DNA of 64,000 nt from Lysobacter prati (lineage in GTDB: Bacteria > Pseudomonadota > Gammaproteobacteria > Xanthomonadales > Xanthomonadaceae), in the NCBI RefSeq assembly GCF_009765215.1, contig NZ_VLNV01000005.1, positions 186,001 to 250,000 on the forward strand, in the 5' to 3' direction. A program made the position numbers and the translations under genes. Positions 28,956-37,220 of this stretch are shown here, in pieces (position 1 is the stretch's first letter; every line of letters begins with the position of its first letter). The notes under the pieces are model-generated. The model was not told the origin of the DNA, made no database searches, and worked only from the letters and a program-made list of their open reading frames with translations.

Positions 28956-29591
28956 TCAGACAATCGACAACGCAGCGGCCTCGCGCGCCAGGGTTTCGAT
29001 GCGCTCCCAGTCGCCTTGCGCCAGTGCATCGGCCGGAGTCAGCCACGAGCCACCCAGGCACGCGACGTTGGGCTGGCGCAGGTATTCGGGCGCGCGTGCG
29101 GCGTCGATGCCGCCGGTCGGACAGAAGCGGACCTGGGCAAATGGCCCGCGCCAGGCCGCCAGCAAGCCCAGTGCATTGATCGCCTGCGCGGGGAAAATCT
29201 TGAGCAGGTCGTAGCCGGCGGCCATCGCCGCCATCACTTCGCTGCTGGTGGCGACACCGGGCAGGTAGGCGATCGATTCCTCTCGCGCGGCGGCCAGCAG
29301 TTGCGGCGAGGCGCCGGGCGAGACCGCGAACGATGCACCGGCGCGCTGCACCTGGCGCATCTGGGCGGCATCGAGCACGGTGCCGGCACCGACCTTCATC
29401 CCCGGCACCTGCGCGGCGACCGCGGTGATCGCATCGAGCGCCACCGGGGTACGCAGCGTCACTTCGATCGCATCGATGCCGCCGCGCAGCAGCGCCTGTG
29501 CCACCGCCACGGCTTCATCGACACTGCCGGGGGTGTAGACCGGGATGATCCGACTGCCGCGCAGCAGCGCCAGGGCGTCAACGACGGACAT
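28956..29591 (-). CDS. eda: KDPG aldolase
   Basis: 211 residues from the ATG at 29591. Class I aldolase cleaving 2-keto-3-deoxy-6-phosphogluconate to pyruvate and glyceraldehyde-3-phosphate. Catalytic Glu in GGIDAIEVTLRTP and Schiff-base Lys in GYDLLKIFPAQ; phosphate-binding region RFCPTGGID. Its start overlaps the end of kdgK by 14 bp, so the two are translated as a pair; they perform the last two steps of the pectin/uronate pathway encoded to the right. Confidence 0.93.
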   Translation of the reverse strand: MSVVDALALLRGSRIIPVYTPGSVDEAVAVAQALLRGGIDAIEVTLRTPVALDAITAVAAQVPGMKVGAGTVLDAAQMRQVQRAGASFAVSPGASPQLLAAAREESIAYLPGVATSSEVMAAMAAGYDLLKIFPAQAINALGLLAAWRGPFAQVRFCPTGGIDAARAPEYLRQPNVACLGGSWLTPADALAQGDWERIETLAREAAALSIV

Positions 29592-30588
29592 GGAAGCCGG
29601 CCTGTGCAGTGAACGCCTCGACGTCTTCGCGCGTGACCAGGTTGAAGTCACCCGGCAACGAGTGCTTCAGGCAGGCCGCGCCCAGACCGAAGTGGAGCAG
29701 CTCGGGCGGCGCCATCCCGGTGATCAGGCCATGCAGGACGCCGGCAGCGAAGGCGTCGCCGGTGCCGATGCGGTCGACGATCGCCTCCAGTTCGTAGGCG
29801 GGCGCGCGATGGCGGGCGCCATCGCGGCCGACCATCACTGCCGACAGCGTGTGGTGGTCGACGCTGTGCTGGCTGCGCAACGTGCAGGCCAGCCACTGCA
29901 GGTGCTCGAACGCGGCAAAGGCATGCGCGGCCGCCTCGACCACCGCGTCCTCGCCTTCGGCGGCGCTGCGCTTGCCAAGCACGACTTCTATATCGCGATG
30001 GTCGGCGAAGACCACGTCGGCCTCGGCGAAGATGCGGCGCAGGATCGCGGCGGCGTCGCCGTTCCACGTCTGCCAGAGCTTGCCGCGGAAGTTGCCGTCG
30101 AACGACACCTTGACCCCGCGCCGGCGCGCGGCCTGGGCGGCGGCGATGGTCGCCTCGGCGGTGGCGGCGCCCAGCGCCGGACTCACGCCGGACAGGTGCA
30201 GCCAGCTGGCGCCGTCGAGCAGCGCATCCCAGTCGTAGTCGGTGGAGCGCACGAACGCAGAATCGGCGCGGTCGTACAGCACTTCGCTCGGACGCTGCAT
30301 CGCGCCGTGGGACAGGAAGTACAGCCCCATCCGTCCGGGCGCTGTGCGCACATGGCGCGTGTCGACCCCGTGCCGGCGCAGTTCGCCGATCGCCGCTTCG
30401 CCCAAGGCGTTGTCGGCCACGGTGCTGGCCACCGCCGCGTCATGGCCCAGTCGCGCCAGCGATACGGCGACATTGGCCTCGGCCCCGCCGATGTGGACCT
30501 CCAGGCCCGGAGACTGCAGCAGACGCTCGCGCCCCGGCGCCGACAGGCGCAGCAGCAACTCCCCAAAACACACGATCCGTTGACTCAC
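29578..30588 (-). CDS. kdgK: 2-keto-3-deoxygluconate kinase
   Basis: 336 residues from a GTG at 30588 preceded by a GGAGCAGGGC ribosome-binding region; upstream in-frame ATG codons would add a non-homologous extension. PfkB-family sugar kinase: N-terminus RIVCFGELLLRLSAPG, substrate region HIGGAEANVAVSLARLG, and the C-terminal catalytic motif IVDRIGTGDAFAAGVLHGL with the general-base Asp. It phosphorylates KDG to KDPG for Eda. It is divergent from a TonB-dependent receptor; the spacer carries the operator-like site shared with kduI. Confidence 0.9.
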   Translation of the reverse strand: MSQRIVCFGELLLRLSAPGRERLLQSPGLEVHIGGAEANVAVSLARLGHDAAVASTVADNALGEAAIGELRRHGVDTRHVRTAPGRMGLYFLSHGAMQRPSEVLYDRADSAFVRSTDYDWDALLDGASWLHLSGVSPALGAATAEATIAAAQAARRRGVKVSFDGNFRGKLWQTWNGDAAAILRRIFAEADVVFADHRDIEVVLGKRSAAEGEDAVVEAAAHAFAAFEHLQWLACTLRSQHSVDHHTLSAVMVGRDGARHRAPAYELEAIVDRIGTGDAFAAGVLHGLITGMAPPELLHFGLGAACLKHSLPGDFNLVTREDVEAFTAQAGFHVRR

Positions 30589-30703
30589 GCCCTGCTCCCG
30601 AAGGATGGAATTGCCCCTATTGGAACCCGTTGCCGCGTCGTCCGGGAGGGCGGCAGCCCCCTTATGGCGCACCGCAGCATGCCAAGCGCTGTCCCTTTTG
30701 CTA

Positions 30704-30724
30704 GGGTTTTGACCATCGGTGTCA
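30704..30724 (-). promoter_or_regulatory. Candidate operator shared with kduI (LacI-type site)
   Basis: On the minus strand this reads TGACACCG-ATGGT-CAAAACCC. The kduI promoter has TGACACCG-GTTAC-CAAAACCC: both 8-mers identical with the same 5-bp spacing. It lies between divergent kdgK and the TonB-dependent receptor gene, so one bound repressor could govern both directions. An ATGACA -35-like element overlaps the TGACAC part in the kdgK direction. Confidence 0.6.
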
Positions 30725-30821
30725 TTTGCACCGCCCGAAACAGCCGGATCACGATAGCAAGCGCCGCAAGCCAGTCAACAAGCACCTTACAAGCTGTATT
30801 AGTCATTAGGGAGGGGAACCT

Positions 30822-33689
30822 ATGCAATTTCAGCGTGCCACCAAAAAGACACCGGTTACCTTATTGGCGGCCTCGATAGGCCTGGCGCTCCAGATGGCGG
30901 CGCTCAGCGCGCTTGCCCAGGATGCGTCAACGACCAGTAAGTCCACTGCTCCGGCCGAAGCCGTCGCCAATACTGCAGCACCGCAGCGCCAGGACGCGAC
31001 CGAACTCGATACGGTCGTCGTCACCGGCTTCCGCGGCAGCCTGGAAAGGGCACTGGACAAGAAGCGCAGCGAAGTCGGCGTGGTCGATGCGATCGTCGCC
31101 GAAGACATCGCCGACTTCCCGGACCTCAACCTCGCCGAATCGTTGCAGCGCATTCCGGGCGTGTCGATCGCGCGCGATGCCGGCGAAGGCCGCAACATCT
31201 CGGTGCGCGGCCTCGACAGCCAGTTCACCCGCGTGCGCATCAACGGCATGGAGGCGCTGACCACCACCGGCGGCACTGACAGTTCCGGCGGCGCCAACCG
31301 CGGCCGCGGCTTCGACTTCAACGTGTTCGCGTCGGAGCTGTTCAACAGCATCACCGTGCGCAAGACCGCCTCGGCCGACATCGAGGAAGGTGCGCTCGGC
31401 GCCACCGTCGACCTGCAGACCGCGCGTCCGTTCGACTACGACGGCTTCACCTTCGTCACCGGTGCGCAGCTGGGTTACAACGACCTGGCCGGGGATCTCG
31501 ATCCGCGCGCAACCATGCTGATGAGCAACACCTGGTTCGACAACAAGTTCGGCGCGCTGCTTTCGGTGGCCTACACCAAGCGCCGCCTGGTCGAGGAAGG
31601 CCACAGCACGGTGCGCTGGGATACCGGCACCAGCAGCGGCGGCTTCGCCGGCACGCCTTCGGTGGAGAACGCCGCCACCTTCCACCCGCGCATTCCGCGT
31701 TACGGCGTTCTCGAGCACGAGCAGGAGCGCTTGGGCGTGACCGCTTCGCTGCAGTTCGACCCGACCGACAAGACCTCGCTGGGCCTGGACGTCATGTACG
31801 CCGACCTCGATGCCACGCGCGGCGAGAACTTCCTCAACGGTCTGTCGTTCAGTCGCGGCGCCTGCGTCGCGGGCACGGCCGGCAACGCCTGTCGCGCCGC
31901 CGGTGCGGGTGGCAAGCCGGAAACGGTCGTGGTGGAAAGCGCCGTCGACGGCCGCGGCAACCTGGTCTATGGCCGCTTCAACAACGTCGACGTGCGCTCG
32001 GAAGCACGCTACGACGAACTGGAGACCAAGTTCACCCAGTTCAATTTCTACGCCGACCATGAACTGACCGACGACTTCAGCCTGAACTTCGAGGCCGGTC
32101 GCGCCAAGTCGGAGTTCGCGAACCCGATCCAGACCACGATCACGATCGACAAGCTCAACGCCCAGGGCTACGTCTACGACTACCGTGGCGACAACCGCCT
32201 GCCCGTGATCACCAACGGCTTCGACGTCAATGACCCGGCGCAATGGCGCTTCATCAGCGGCAACGCCCAGAATCCGGGCTCGGAAATCCGCCTGCGTCCG
32301 CAGTTCGCCGACAACACCATCGACAGCGCCCAGCTCGGTTTTGCCTGGCAGTTGACCGACGCGTTCCGCCTGAAGGCCGGCGGCCAGTTCAAGGAGTACA
32401 CGTTCGATACGCGCGAGGAACGTCGCGCATCCGAGCTGGTCGTGCCGGGCCTTCCGGCCGGCACCACCCTGGCCGACCTGACCAGGCCGATCGGACTGGA
32501 AGGAATTTCCAACGTCGGCGACAGCACCTGGCTGATCCCGGACATCGATGCCTTCAACCGCGCCTTCAACATCTACAGCGACGAGGGCATCTTCGCGACC
32601 AGCGACCGCGTGGCAGCCGTTCTGGGCAACAACCGCAGCGTGGAGGAACGCGACCAGGGCTTCTTCATCCAGGGCGACTTCAACACGCAGATCGGCAGCA
32701 TGCCGCTGAGCGGCAACGTCGGTGTGCGCCAGGTCGACACCAGGCAATCCTCAACCGGCTTCTCCACCCCCGCCAGCGGCCCGGCGCAGCAGATCACCGT
32801 CACGCGCAGCTATGACGACACGCTGCCGTCGTTCAACCTGGTGGCCGACGTCACGCCGGACTTCCTGATCCGCCTGGCCGCCTCCAAGGTGATGGCGCGC
32901 CCGGGCCTGGGCAATCTCACCCCGGGCGTCACCGTCAACGTCAGCGGCGGCAACCGCGTTGTCACTGGCGGCAATCCGATGCTGGATCCGTTCCGCGCCA
33001 AGACCGCGGACCTGAGCTTCGAGTGGTACTTCGCCGAGGAATCGCTGCTGGCGCTGGGCCTGTTCTACAAGGACATCGACAGTTTCGTCCTGACCTCGCG
33101 CGAGATCCGCCCGTACTCCACCTCCGGCCTGCCGGAAAGCCTGCTGATCGGCACCGGCGCCACGGTCAACGACGACTTCCAGTTCAACGTTCCGATCAAC
33201 AGCAAGGGTGGTCCGCTCAAGGGCCTGGAGTTCACCTACCAGCAGCCGTTCGTGTTCCTGCCGGGCTTCTGGAGCGATTTCGGTGTGCAGCTCAACTACA
33301 CCTATGTCGACTCCAAGATCCAGTACGTGACCTCGACCGGCGCGCCGTCGCTGCGCACCGACCTGACCGGTCTGTCGAAGAACGCCTACAACGCCACGCT
33401 TTACTACGAAGGCGACAAGTTCAGCGCGCGCGTCTCGGCGGCGTACCGGGACGACTTCCTGACCACGGTGCCGGGCCGCAACGGCAATGACGTGGAAGGC
33501 ACGGCCGAAACGCTGACGATCGACATGTCGGCCTCGTACAAGATCAACGACCATTTCGAACTGACGCTGGAAGGCCTGAACCTCACCGACGAGTTCCAGG
33601 ACCAGTGGGTCGATTCGATCGGCGATCGCGCCTCGGTCTACCACCACACCGGTCGCCAGTACTTCCTCGGCGCTCGCTACAAGTTCTGA
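30822..33689 (+). CDS. TonB-dependent receptor (TonB-Xanth-Caul type) of the pectin locus
   Basis: 955 residues. Signal peptide (LLAASIGLALQMAALSALAQ), TonB box region (ELDTVVVTGFRGSLERALDKKRS), plug (VVDAIVAEDIADFPDLNLAESLQRIPGVSI, VRGLDSQFTRVRINGMEAL) and a large barrel ending HTGRQYFLGARYKF with terminal Phe. The phrase GFRGSLERALDKKR...IADFPDLNLAESLQRIPGVSI is the hallmark of the receptor family expanded in Xanthomonas and Caulobacter for plant carbohydrates. Flanked by kdgK/eda and pectinolytic enzymes, it probably imports oligogalacturonides across the outer membrane. A GGGAGGGGA ribosome-binding region precedes the ATG. Confidence 0.92.
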   Translation: MQFQRATKKTPVTLLAASIGLALQMAALSALAQDASTTSKSTAPAEAVANTAAPQRQDATELDTVVVTGFRGSLERALDKKRSEVGVVDAIVAEDIADFPDLNLAESLQRIPGVSIARDAGEGRNISVRGLDSQFTRVRINGMEALTTTGGTDSSGGANRGRGFDFNVFASELFNSITVRKTASADIEEGALGATVDLQTARPFDYDGFTFVTGAQLGYNDLAGDLDPRATMLMSNTWFDNKFGALLSVAYTKRRLVEEGHSTVRWDTGTSSGGFAGTPSVENAATFHPRIPRYGVLEHEQERLGVTASLQFDPTDKTSLGLDVMYADLDATRGENFLNGLSFSRGACVAGTAGNACRAAGAGGKPETVVVESAVDGRGNLVYGRFNNVDVRSEARYDELETKFTQFNFYADHELTDDFSLNFEAGRAKSEFANPIQTTITIDKLNAQGYVYDYRGDNRLPVITNGFDVNDPAQWRFISGNAQNPGSEIRLRPQFADNTIDSAQLGFAWQLTDAFRLKAGGQFKEYTFDTREERRASELVVPGLPAGTTLADLTRPIGLEGISNVGDSTWLIPDIDAFNRAFNIYSDEGIFATSDRVAAVLGNNRSVEERDQGFFIQGDFNTQIGSMPLSGNVGVRQVDTRQSSTGFSTPASGPAQQITVTRSYDDTLPSFNLVADVTPDFLIRLAASKVMARPGLGNLTPGVTVNVSGGNRVVTGGNPMLDPFRAKTADLSFEWYFAEESLLALGLFYKDIDSFVLTSREIRPYSTSGLPESLLIGTGATVNDDFQFNVPINSKGGPLKGLEFTYQQPFVFLPGFWSDFGVQLNYTYVDSKIQYVTSTGAPSLRTDLTGLSKNAYNATLYYEGDKFSARVSAAYRDDFLTTVPGRNGNDVEGTAETLTIDMSASYKINDHFELTLEGLNLTDEFQDQWVDSIGDRASVYHHTGRQYFLGARYKF

Positions 33690-33701
33690 TGCTTGCCATA
33701 A

Positions 33702-33735
33702 GCCCCTCTCCCGCTTGGGAGAGGGGCGTTTTTTC
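33702..33735 (+). terminator. Rho-independent terminator after the receptor gene
   Basis: GCCCCTCTCCC (33702-33712) pairs with GGGAGAGGGGC around a GCTT loop and is followed by GTTTTTTCTT. A strong hairpin plus T-tract directly after the TonB-dependent receptor gene; the stem is also of the dispersed CTCTCCC repeat type. Confidence 0.85.
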
Positions 33736-33827
33736 TTCCGCAGTCGCATGTCGTGTCCCATCAGCGGACGCCGTGCCGCCTCCGCTGCCGACGTCCGCTC
33801 CGTCCACACCACGAAGGAGCGGTACCG

Positions 33828-35180
33828 ATGAGCACTCGCAAGTCCGTCCTGCTGTCCGCACTGTTGTTGGCCCTGCCCGCCCCCGGCGCGATCGCGGCAC
33901 CACCGCTGCCTCTCGAACGCCAGGCCCTGCCCGCCAATGATGGCTGGGCATCGCTGCCGACCACGGCACTGCCCCTGGGCACCACCGGTGGCTCGGCCGC
34001 CGATGCCACCCGCGTCCATGACGTCAGCGACCGCAATGCACTGGTCGCCGCCCTCGCCTTTCCCGATCCCACACCCAAGATCATCCGCATCACCGGCATG
34101 ATCGACGCCAATGTCGACGACGCCGGCAATGCACTGGCCTGTGCCGACTACGCGCGCCCGGATCCGCAGACCGCAACGCCCTACTCGCTCGATGCCTTCC
34201 TCGCCGCCTACGACCCGTCGGTGTGGGGACGTGTCAATCCCAGCGGGCCGCTCGAGCGCGCGCGCGTGGCCTCGGCCGCGGCGCAGCAGGCGCGCGTTCG
34301 CATCCGCGTGCCGGCCAACACCACCATCATCGGCGTCGGTCGCGGCGCCGGCCTGCGTGGCGGCTGGGTCGACATCCGCCCCAGCAGCACCAGCGGCAAC
34401 CAGCCGATGAACGTGATCGTGCGCAACCTCAGTTTCGTCGACACCTACGACTGCTTCCCGCAGTGGGCGCCGACCGATGGCGCCGAAGGCAACTGGAACT
34501 CGCTGTACGACGCGATCTCGGTGCGCAACTCGACCCATGTCTGGATCGACCACAACGCCTTCCTCGATATCGACACCGCCGATAGCACCCAGCCCAGCTA
34601 TTTCGCCCGGCTCTACCAGGTGCACGACGGCCTGGTCGACGTAACCAACGAGTCCGACCTGGTTACGGTCTCGTGGAACCTGCTGGCCAACCACGACAAG
34701 GCGATGCTGTTCGGCTCGTCCGACAGTGCCGTGGCCGATCGCGGCAAGCTGCGCGTGACGCTGCACCACAACCTGTTCCACGACCTCGGCCAGCGCGTGC
34801 CGCGGGTGCGCTACGGCCAGGTCCACGTCTACAACAACCAGTACAGCCTGACCCCCGACGGCGCCCAGACCTATGGATACAGCTGGGGAGCGGGTATCGA
34901 GGGGCAGATCCTTGCCCAGAACAACCATTTCCTGATGCCCGTCGCTGTTGCGCCGGACCTGTTCGTGGAACGCTTCAACGGCACCGCGTTGCAGGCACAG
35001 GGAACCCTGCTGAACGGACTCACCCGCCACAGCGAAGTCGACGTGGTCGCCGCCTTCAACGCGACCGCCGCCACGCCGCTGCAGCCGAACGTGGCATGGA
35101 CGCCGACGTTGTACCGACGCATCGATCCGACCTGGTCGGTGCCGTTGACGGTGATCCTGGGGGCAGGTCCGTACAAGTAG
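33828..35180 (+). CDS. Pectate lyase (PL1-type), exported
   Basis: 450 residues from the ATG at 33828 after an AAGGAG ribosome-binding site. Signal peptide (LLSALLLALPAPGAIAA). Parallel beta-helix pectate lyase: IIRITGMIDAN, TTIIGVGRGAGLRGGWVDIR, VIVRNLSFVDTYDCFPQW, NSLYDAISVRNSTHVWIDHNAFLD (the WIDH calcium-site motif), DLVTVSWNLLANHDKAMLFGSSDS (vTvSwN and HdK motifs), and LRVTLHHNLFHDLGQRVPRVRYGQVHVYNN (LRVT...RxPRxR catalytic region with the Arg). It cleaves de-esterified polygalacturonate by beta-elimination to unsaturated oligomers. First enzyme of a co-directional trio with a pectin methylesterase and a rhamnogalacturonan acetylesterase-like protein. Confidence 0.92.
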   Translation: MSTRKSVLLSALLLALPAPGAIAAPPLPLERQALPANDGWASLPTTALPLGTTGGSAADATRVHDVSDRNALVAALAFPDPTPKIIRITGMIDANVDDAGNALACADYARPDPQTATPYSLDAFLAAYDPSVWGRVNPSGPLERARVASAAAQQARVRIRVPANTTIIGVGRGAGLRGGWVDIRPSSTSGNQPMNVIVRNLSFVDTYDCFPQWAPTDGAEGNWNSLYDAISVRNSTHVWIDHNAFLDIDTADSTQPSYFARLYQVHDGLVDVTNESDLVTVSWNLLANHDKAMLFGSSDSAVADRGKLRVTLHHNLFHDLGQRVPRVRYGQVHVYNNQYSLTPDGAQTYGYSWGAGIEGQILAQNNHFLMPVAVAPDLFVERFNGTALQAQGTLLNGLTRHSEVDVVAAFNATAATPLQPNVAWTPTLYRRIDPTWSVPLTVILGAGPYK

Positions 35181-35207
35181 GCACGAACCGTTGGGGAGCG
35201 GTGACTG

Positions 35208-36344
35208 ATGCGCGATGACTTCAGGGACCATGACGTGCTGATGCAACGGCGACGCCTGCTGCAGGCGTCGCTGGCTGCCTCGGTAGCCACCATTTCACCG
35301 CTTCGCGCTGCAGCCACCGCGCCGCCATTCGATGCCGTCGTCGCGCGCACGCCCCGTCCGGGCGTGCGCACGTTCGCCAGCGTCGGCGAGGCGATCGCCG
35401 CGGCACCGGCCGATGGGCGCTCGCCGTTCCGCATCCTCATCACACGCGGGCGCTGGCACGAGAAGCTGGTGATCGATCGGCCCTTCATCCATCTCGTCGG
35501 CGAAGACCGCGCGGCCAGCGTGCTCAGCTTCGACGCGGCCGCCGGCATGAAGCGCCCGGATGGCGAACCCTGGGGCACCTGGGGTTGCGCCAGCGTGACC
35601 GTGCGCGCGCCGGATTTCCGCGTGCAGCGCCTGGCGATCGAGAACGCGTTCGACTATGTCGGCAATCTGGCCGCGCCGAAGTTCGAGCCGATCGGGCCCA
35701 ATGGCGCGCAGGCGGTGGCGCTCATGCTCGATGCCGGCGCGGACTGCTGCCTGTTCGAGGATGTCGACCTCATCGGCCACCAGGACACGCTGTTCGCCGA
35801 TGCGGGACGCAGTCTGTTTCGCAACTGCCGGATCAGCGGCAGCGTCGATTTCGTCTTCGGCGGCGGCAACGCGCTGTTCGAGGATTGCGACCTGCATTCG
35901 CGTTTCCGACCCGGCAAGGACCGCCAGGGTTACGTCTCGGTGCCCTCCACGAAGGCCTCGCAAGCTTACGGGCTGACATTCCTGCGCTGCCGCCTCAGCC
36001 GCGATCCGCAGATCCCCGACGGCAGCGTCGCGCTCGGACGCGCATGGCGGCCGGGGCGCACCTTCGCCGACGGCAAGTACGGCGATCCGGATGCGCTGGG
36101 CGCCGCGGTGTATCTGTCGTGCTGGATGGATGCGCATGTCGACGTCAAGGGCTGGGACGCGATGGGCTACACCGCGCGCGATGGCAAGCGGGTCATGCTC
36201 GAGCCGGAACTGGCGCGCCTGTTCGAGCACGACAGCCGCGGCCCGGGCGCACATGACTCACCTGCGCGTCGCCACCTCGATGCGGCGCAGCTCGCGCTCT
36301 ATCAGCGCGAGCGCGTGCTCTCGGGTTGGCAACCCGAACTTTGA
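35208..36344 (+). CDS. Pectin methylesterase (CE8), probable Tat export
   Basis: 378 residues. It removes methyl esters from pectin, preparing it for pectate lyase. N-terminal MQRRRLLQASLAASVATISPLRA (from the second in-frame ATG) has a twin-Arg pattern followed by a hydrophobic stretch. Family motifs: GPNGAQAVALMLDAGADCC, GHQDTLFAD (catalytic Asp), GSVDFVFGGGNALFEDC (nucleophile Asp) and VALGRAWRPG (Arg). Start at 35208 or 35241; both keep the signal. It lies 27 bp after the pectate lyase gene. Xanthomonas and Dickeya PemA are family relatives. Confidence 0.9.
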   Translation: MRDDFRDHDVLMQRRRLLQASLAASVATISPLRAAATAPPFDAVVARTPRPGVRTFASVGEAIAAAPADGRSPFRILITRGRWHEKLVIDRPFIHLVGEDRAASVLSFDAAAGMKRPDGEPWGTWGCASVTVRAPDFRVQRLAIENAFDYVGNLAAPKFEPIGPNGAQAVALMLDAGADCCLFEDVDLIGHQDTLFADAGRSLFRNCRISGSVDFVFGGGNALFEDCDLHSRFRPGKDRQGYVSVPSTKASQAYGLTFLRCRLSRDPQIPDGSVALGRAWRPGRTFADGKYGDPDALGAAVYLSCWMDAHVDVKGWDAMGYTARDGKRVMLEPELARLFEHDSRGPGAHDSPARRHLDAAQLALYQRERVLSGWQPEL

Positions 36345-36357
36345 TGGAAGGATCGCA

Positions 36358-37101
36358 ATGCTGAAACTTGGTCTGGCACTGTGCCTGTCGACGCTGACGG
36401 TGATCGCGCCGGCACGCGCCTCCGGCCCCGTGACGATCCATCTTGCCGGGGATTCGACGATGGCCGAAAAACTGCCGGAGAAGCGACCGGAGACAGGCTG
36501 GGGCGAGTTCCTCTCCGCCCAGTTCAAAACGGGCACGGTGCTCATCGACAACCGCGCGAAGAATGGCCGCAGCACGCGTACCTTCATCGAGGAAGGTCGC
36601 TGGCAGGAGCTGTTGGATGCGACCCGCCCGGGCGACGTCGTGCTGATCCAGTTTGGCCACAACGACCAGTCTGTGGAGAAGGAGGATCGCTATACGCCGC
36701 CTGCGGACTATTCGCGCAATCTGTCGCGCTTCGTCGCCGACGTGCGCGCGCGGCAGGCCACGCCGGTGCTGCTGACGCCGGTTGCGCGCCGGCGCTTCGA
36801 CGAGGCCGGTCACGTGCTCGACAGCCACGGTGAGTATCCGGATCTGGTGCGGGCGCTTGCGGCAAGCGAAAAGGTCGCGCTGATCGATATGGAGCGGCGT
36901 AGCGCGGCGGTGTTGCAGGAAGCCGGCGTGGAACCGTCGAAGCGGCTGTTCCTGTGGGTTGGCGCGGGCGAGAGCCCGAACTATCCCAAGGGCGTGGAGG
37001 ACAACACGCACTTCTCGCCGGCGGGGGCGGAGCGGATGGCGGAGGAGTTTGCGTTTGCGTTGCGGGAGTCGGGGTTGGGGGTGGCGCAGCTGTTGCGGTG
37101 A
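36358..37101 (+). CDS. SGNH esterase, rhamnogalacturonan acetylesterase-like (CE12)
   Basis: 247 residues from the ATG at 36358. Signal peptide (LGLALCLSTLTVIAPARA). Block I IHLAGDSTMAEK with the nucleophile Ser, block III GHND in VLIQFGHNDQS, and C-terminal DNTHFSPAGAERMAEEFA with the Asp-His of the triad. GDSTM and FGHND are typical of RgaE/YesT-type rhamnogalacturonan acetylesterases, which deacetylate pectin side regions. Third gene of the enzyme cluster, 13 bp after the methylesterase. Confidence 0.85.
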   Translation: MLKLGLALCLSTLTVIAPARASGPVTIHLAGDSTMAEKLPEKRPETGWGEFLSAQFKTGTVLIDNRAKNGRSTRTFIEEGRWQELLDATRPGDVVLIQFGHNDQSVEKEDRYTPPADYSRNLSRFVADVRARQATPVLLTPVARRRFDEAGHVLDSHGEYPDLVRALAASEKVALIDMERRSAAVLQEAGVEPSKRLFLWVGAGESPNYPKGVEDNTHFSPAGAERMAEEFAFALRESGLGVAQLLR

Positions 37102-37109
37102 GGGGGAAA

Positions 37110-37218
37110 GCGTCCCCTCTTCCGCCCTTCGGGCACCTTCTCCCACAAGGGGAGAAGGAAGTGCAAAGCCCTCCCCCCTTGTGGGGGAGGACAGGCCGCG
37201 AACGCGGCCAGGGAGAGG
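37110..37218. repeat. Back-to-back hairpin repeats between convergent genes
   Basis: Two hairpins: CCTTCTCCC (37136-37144) with GGGAGAAGG (37150-37158), and CCTCCCCC near 37170 with GGGGGAGG (37183-37190), then a CCGCGAACGCGG palindrome and a GGGAGAGGGG tail. This is the same CTCTCCC-type dispersed repeat seen at 463-588. It separates the convergent esterase and pectate-lyase-like genes and probably ends both transcripts. Confidence 0.6.
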
Positions 37219-37220
37219 GG

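Noticed and set aside
28956-30588. Entner-Doudoroff glucose operon (eda with edd/zwf)
   Set aside because: No edd, zwf or pgl nearby; pairing with kdgK and pectin enzymes points to uronate breakdown.
37136-37190. CRISPR-like repeats
   Set aside because: The repeated CTCCC/GGGAG units are adjacent palindromes without regular spacers; they are dispersed intergenic hairpins.
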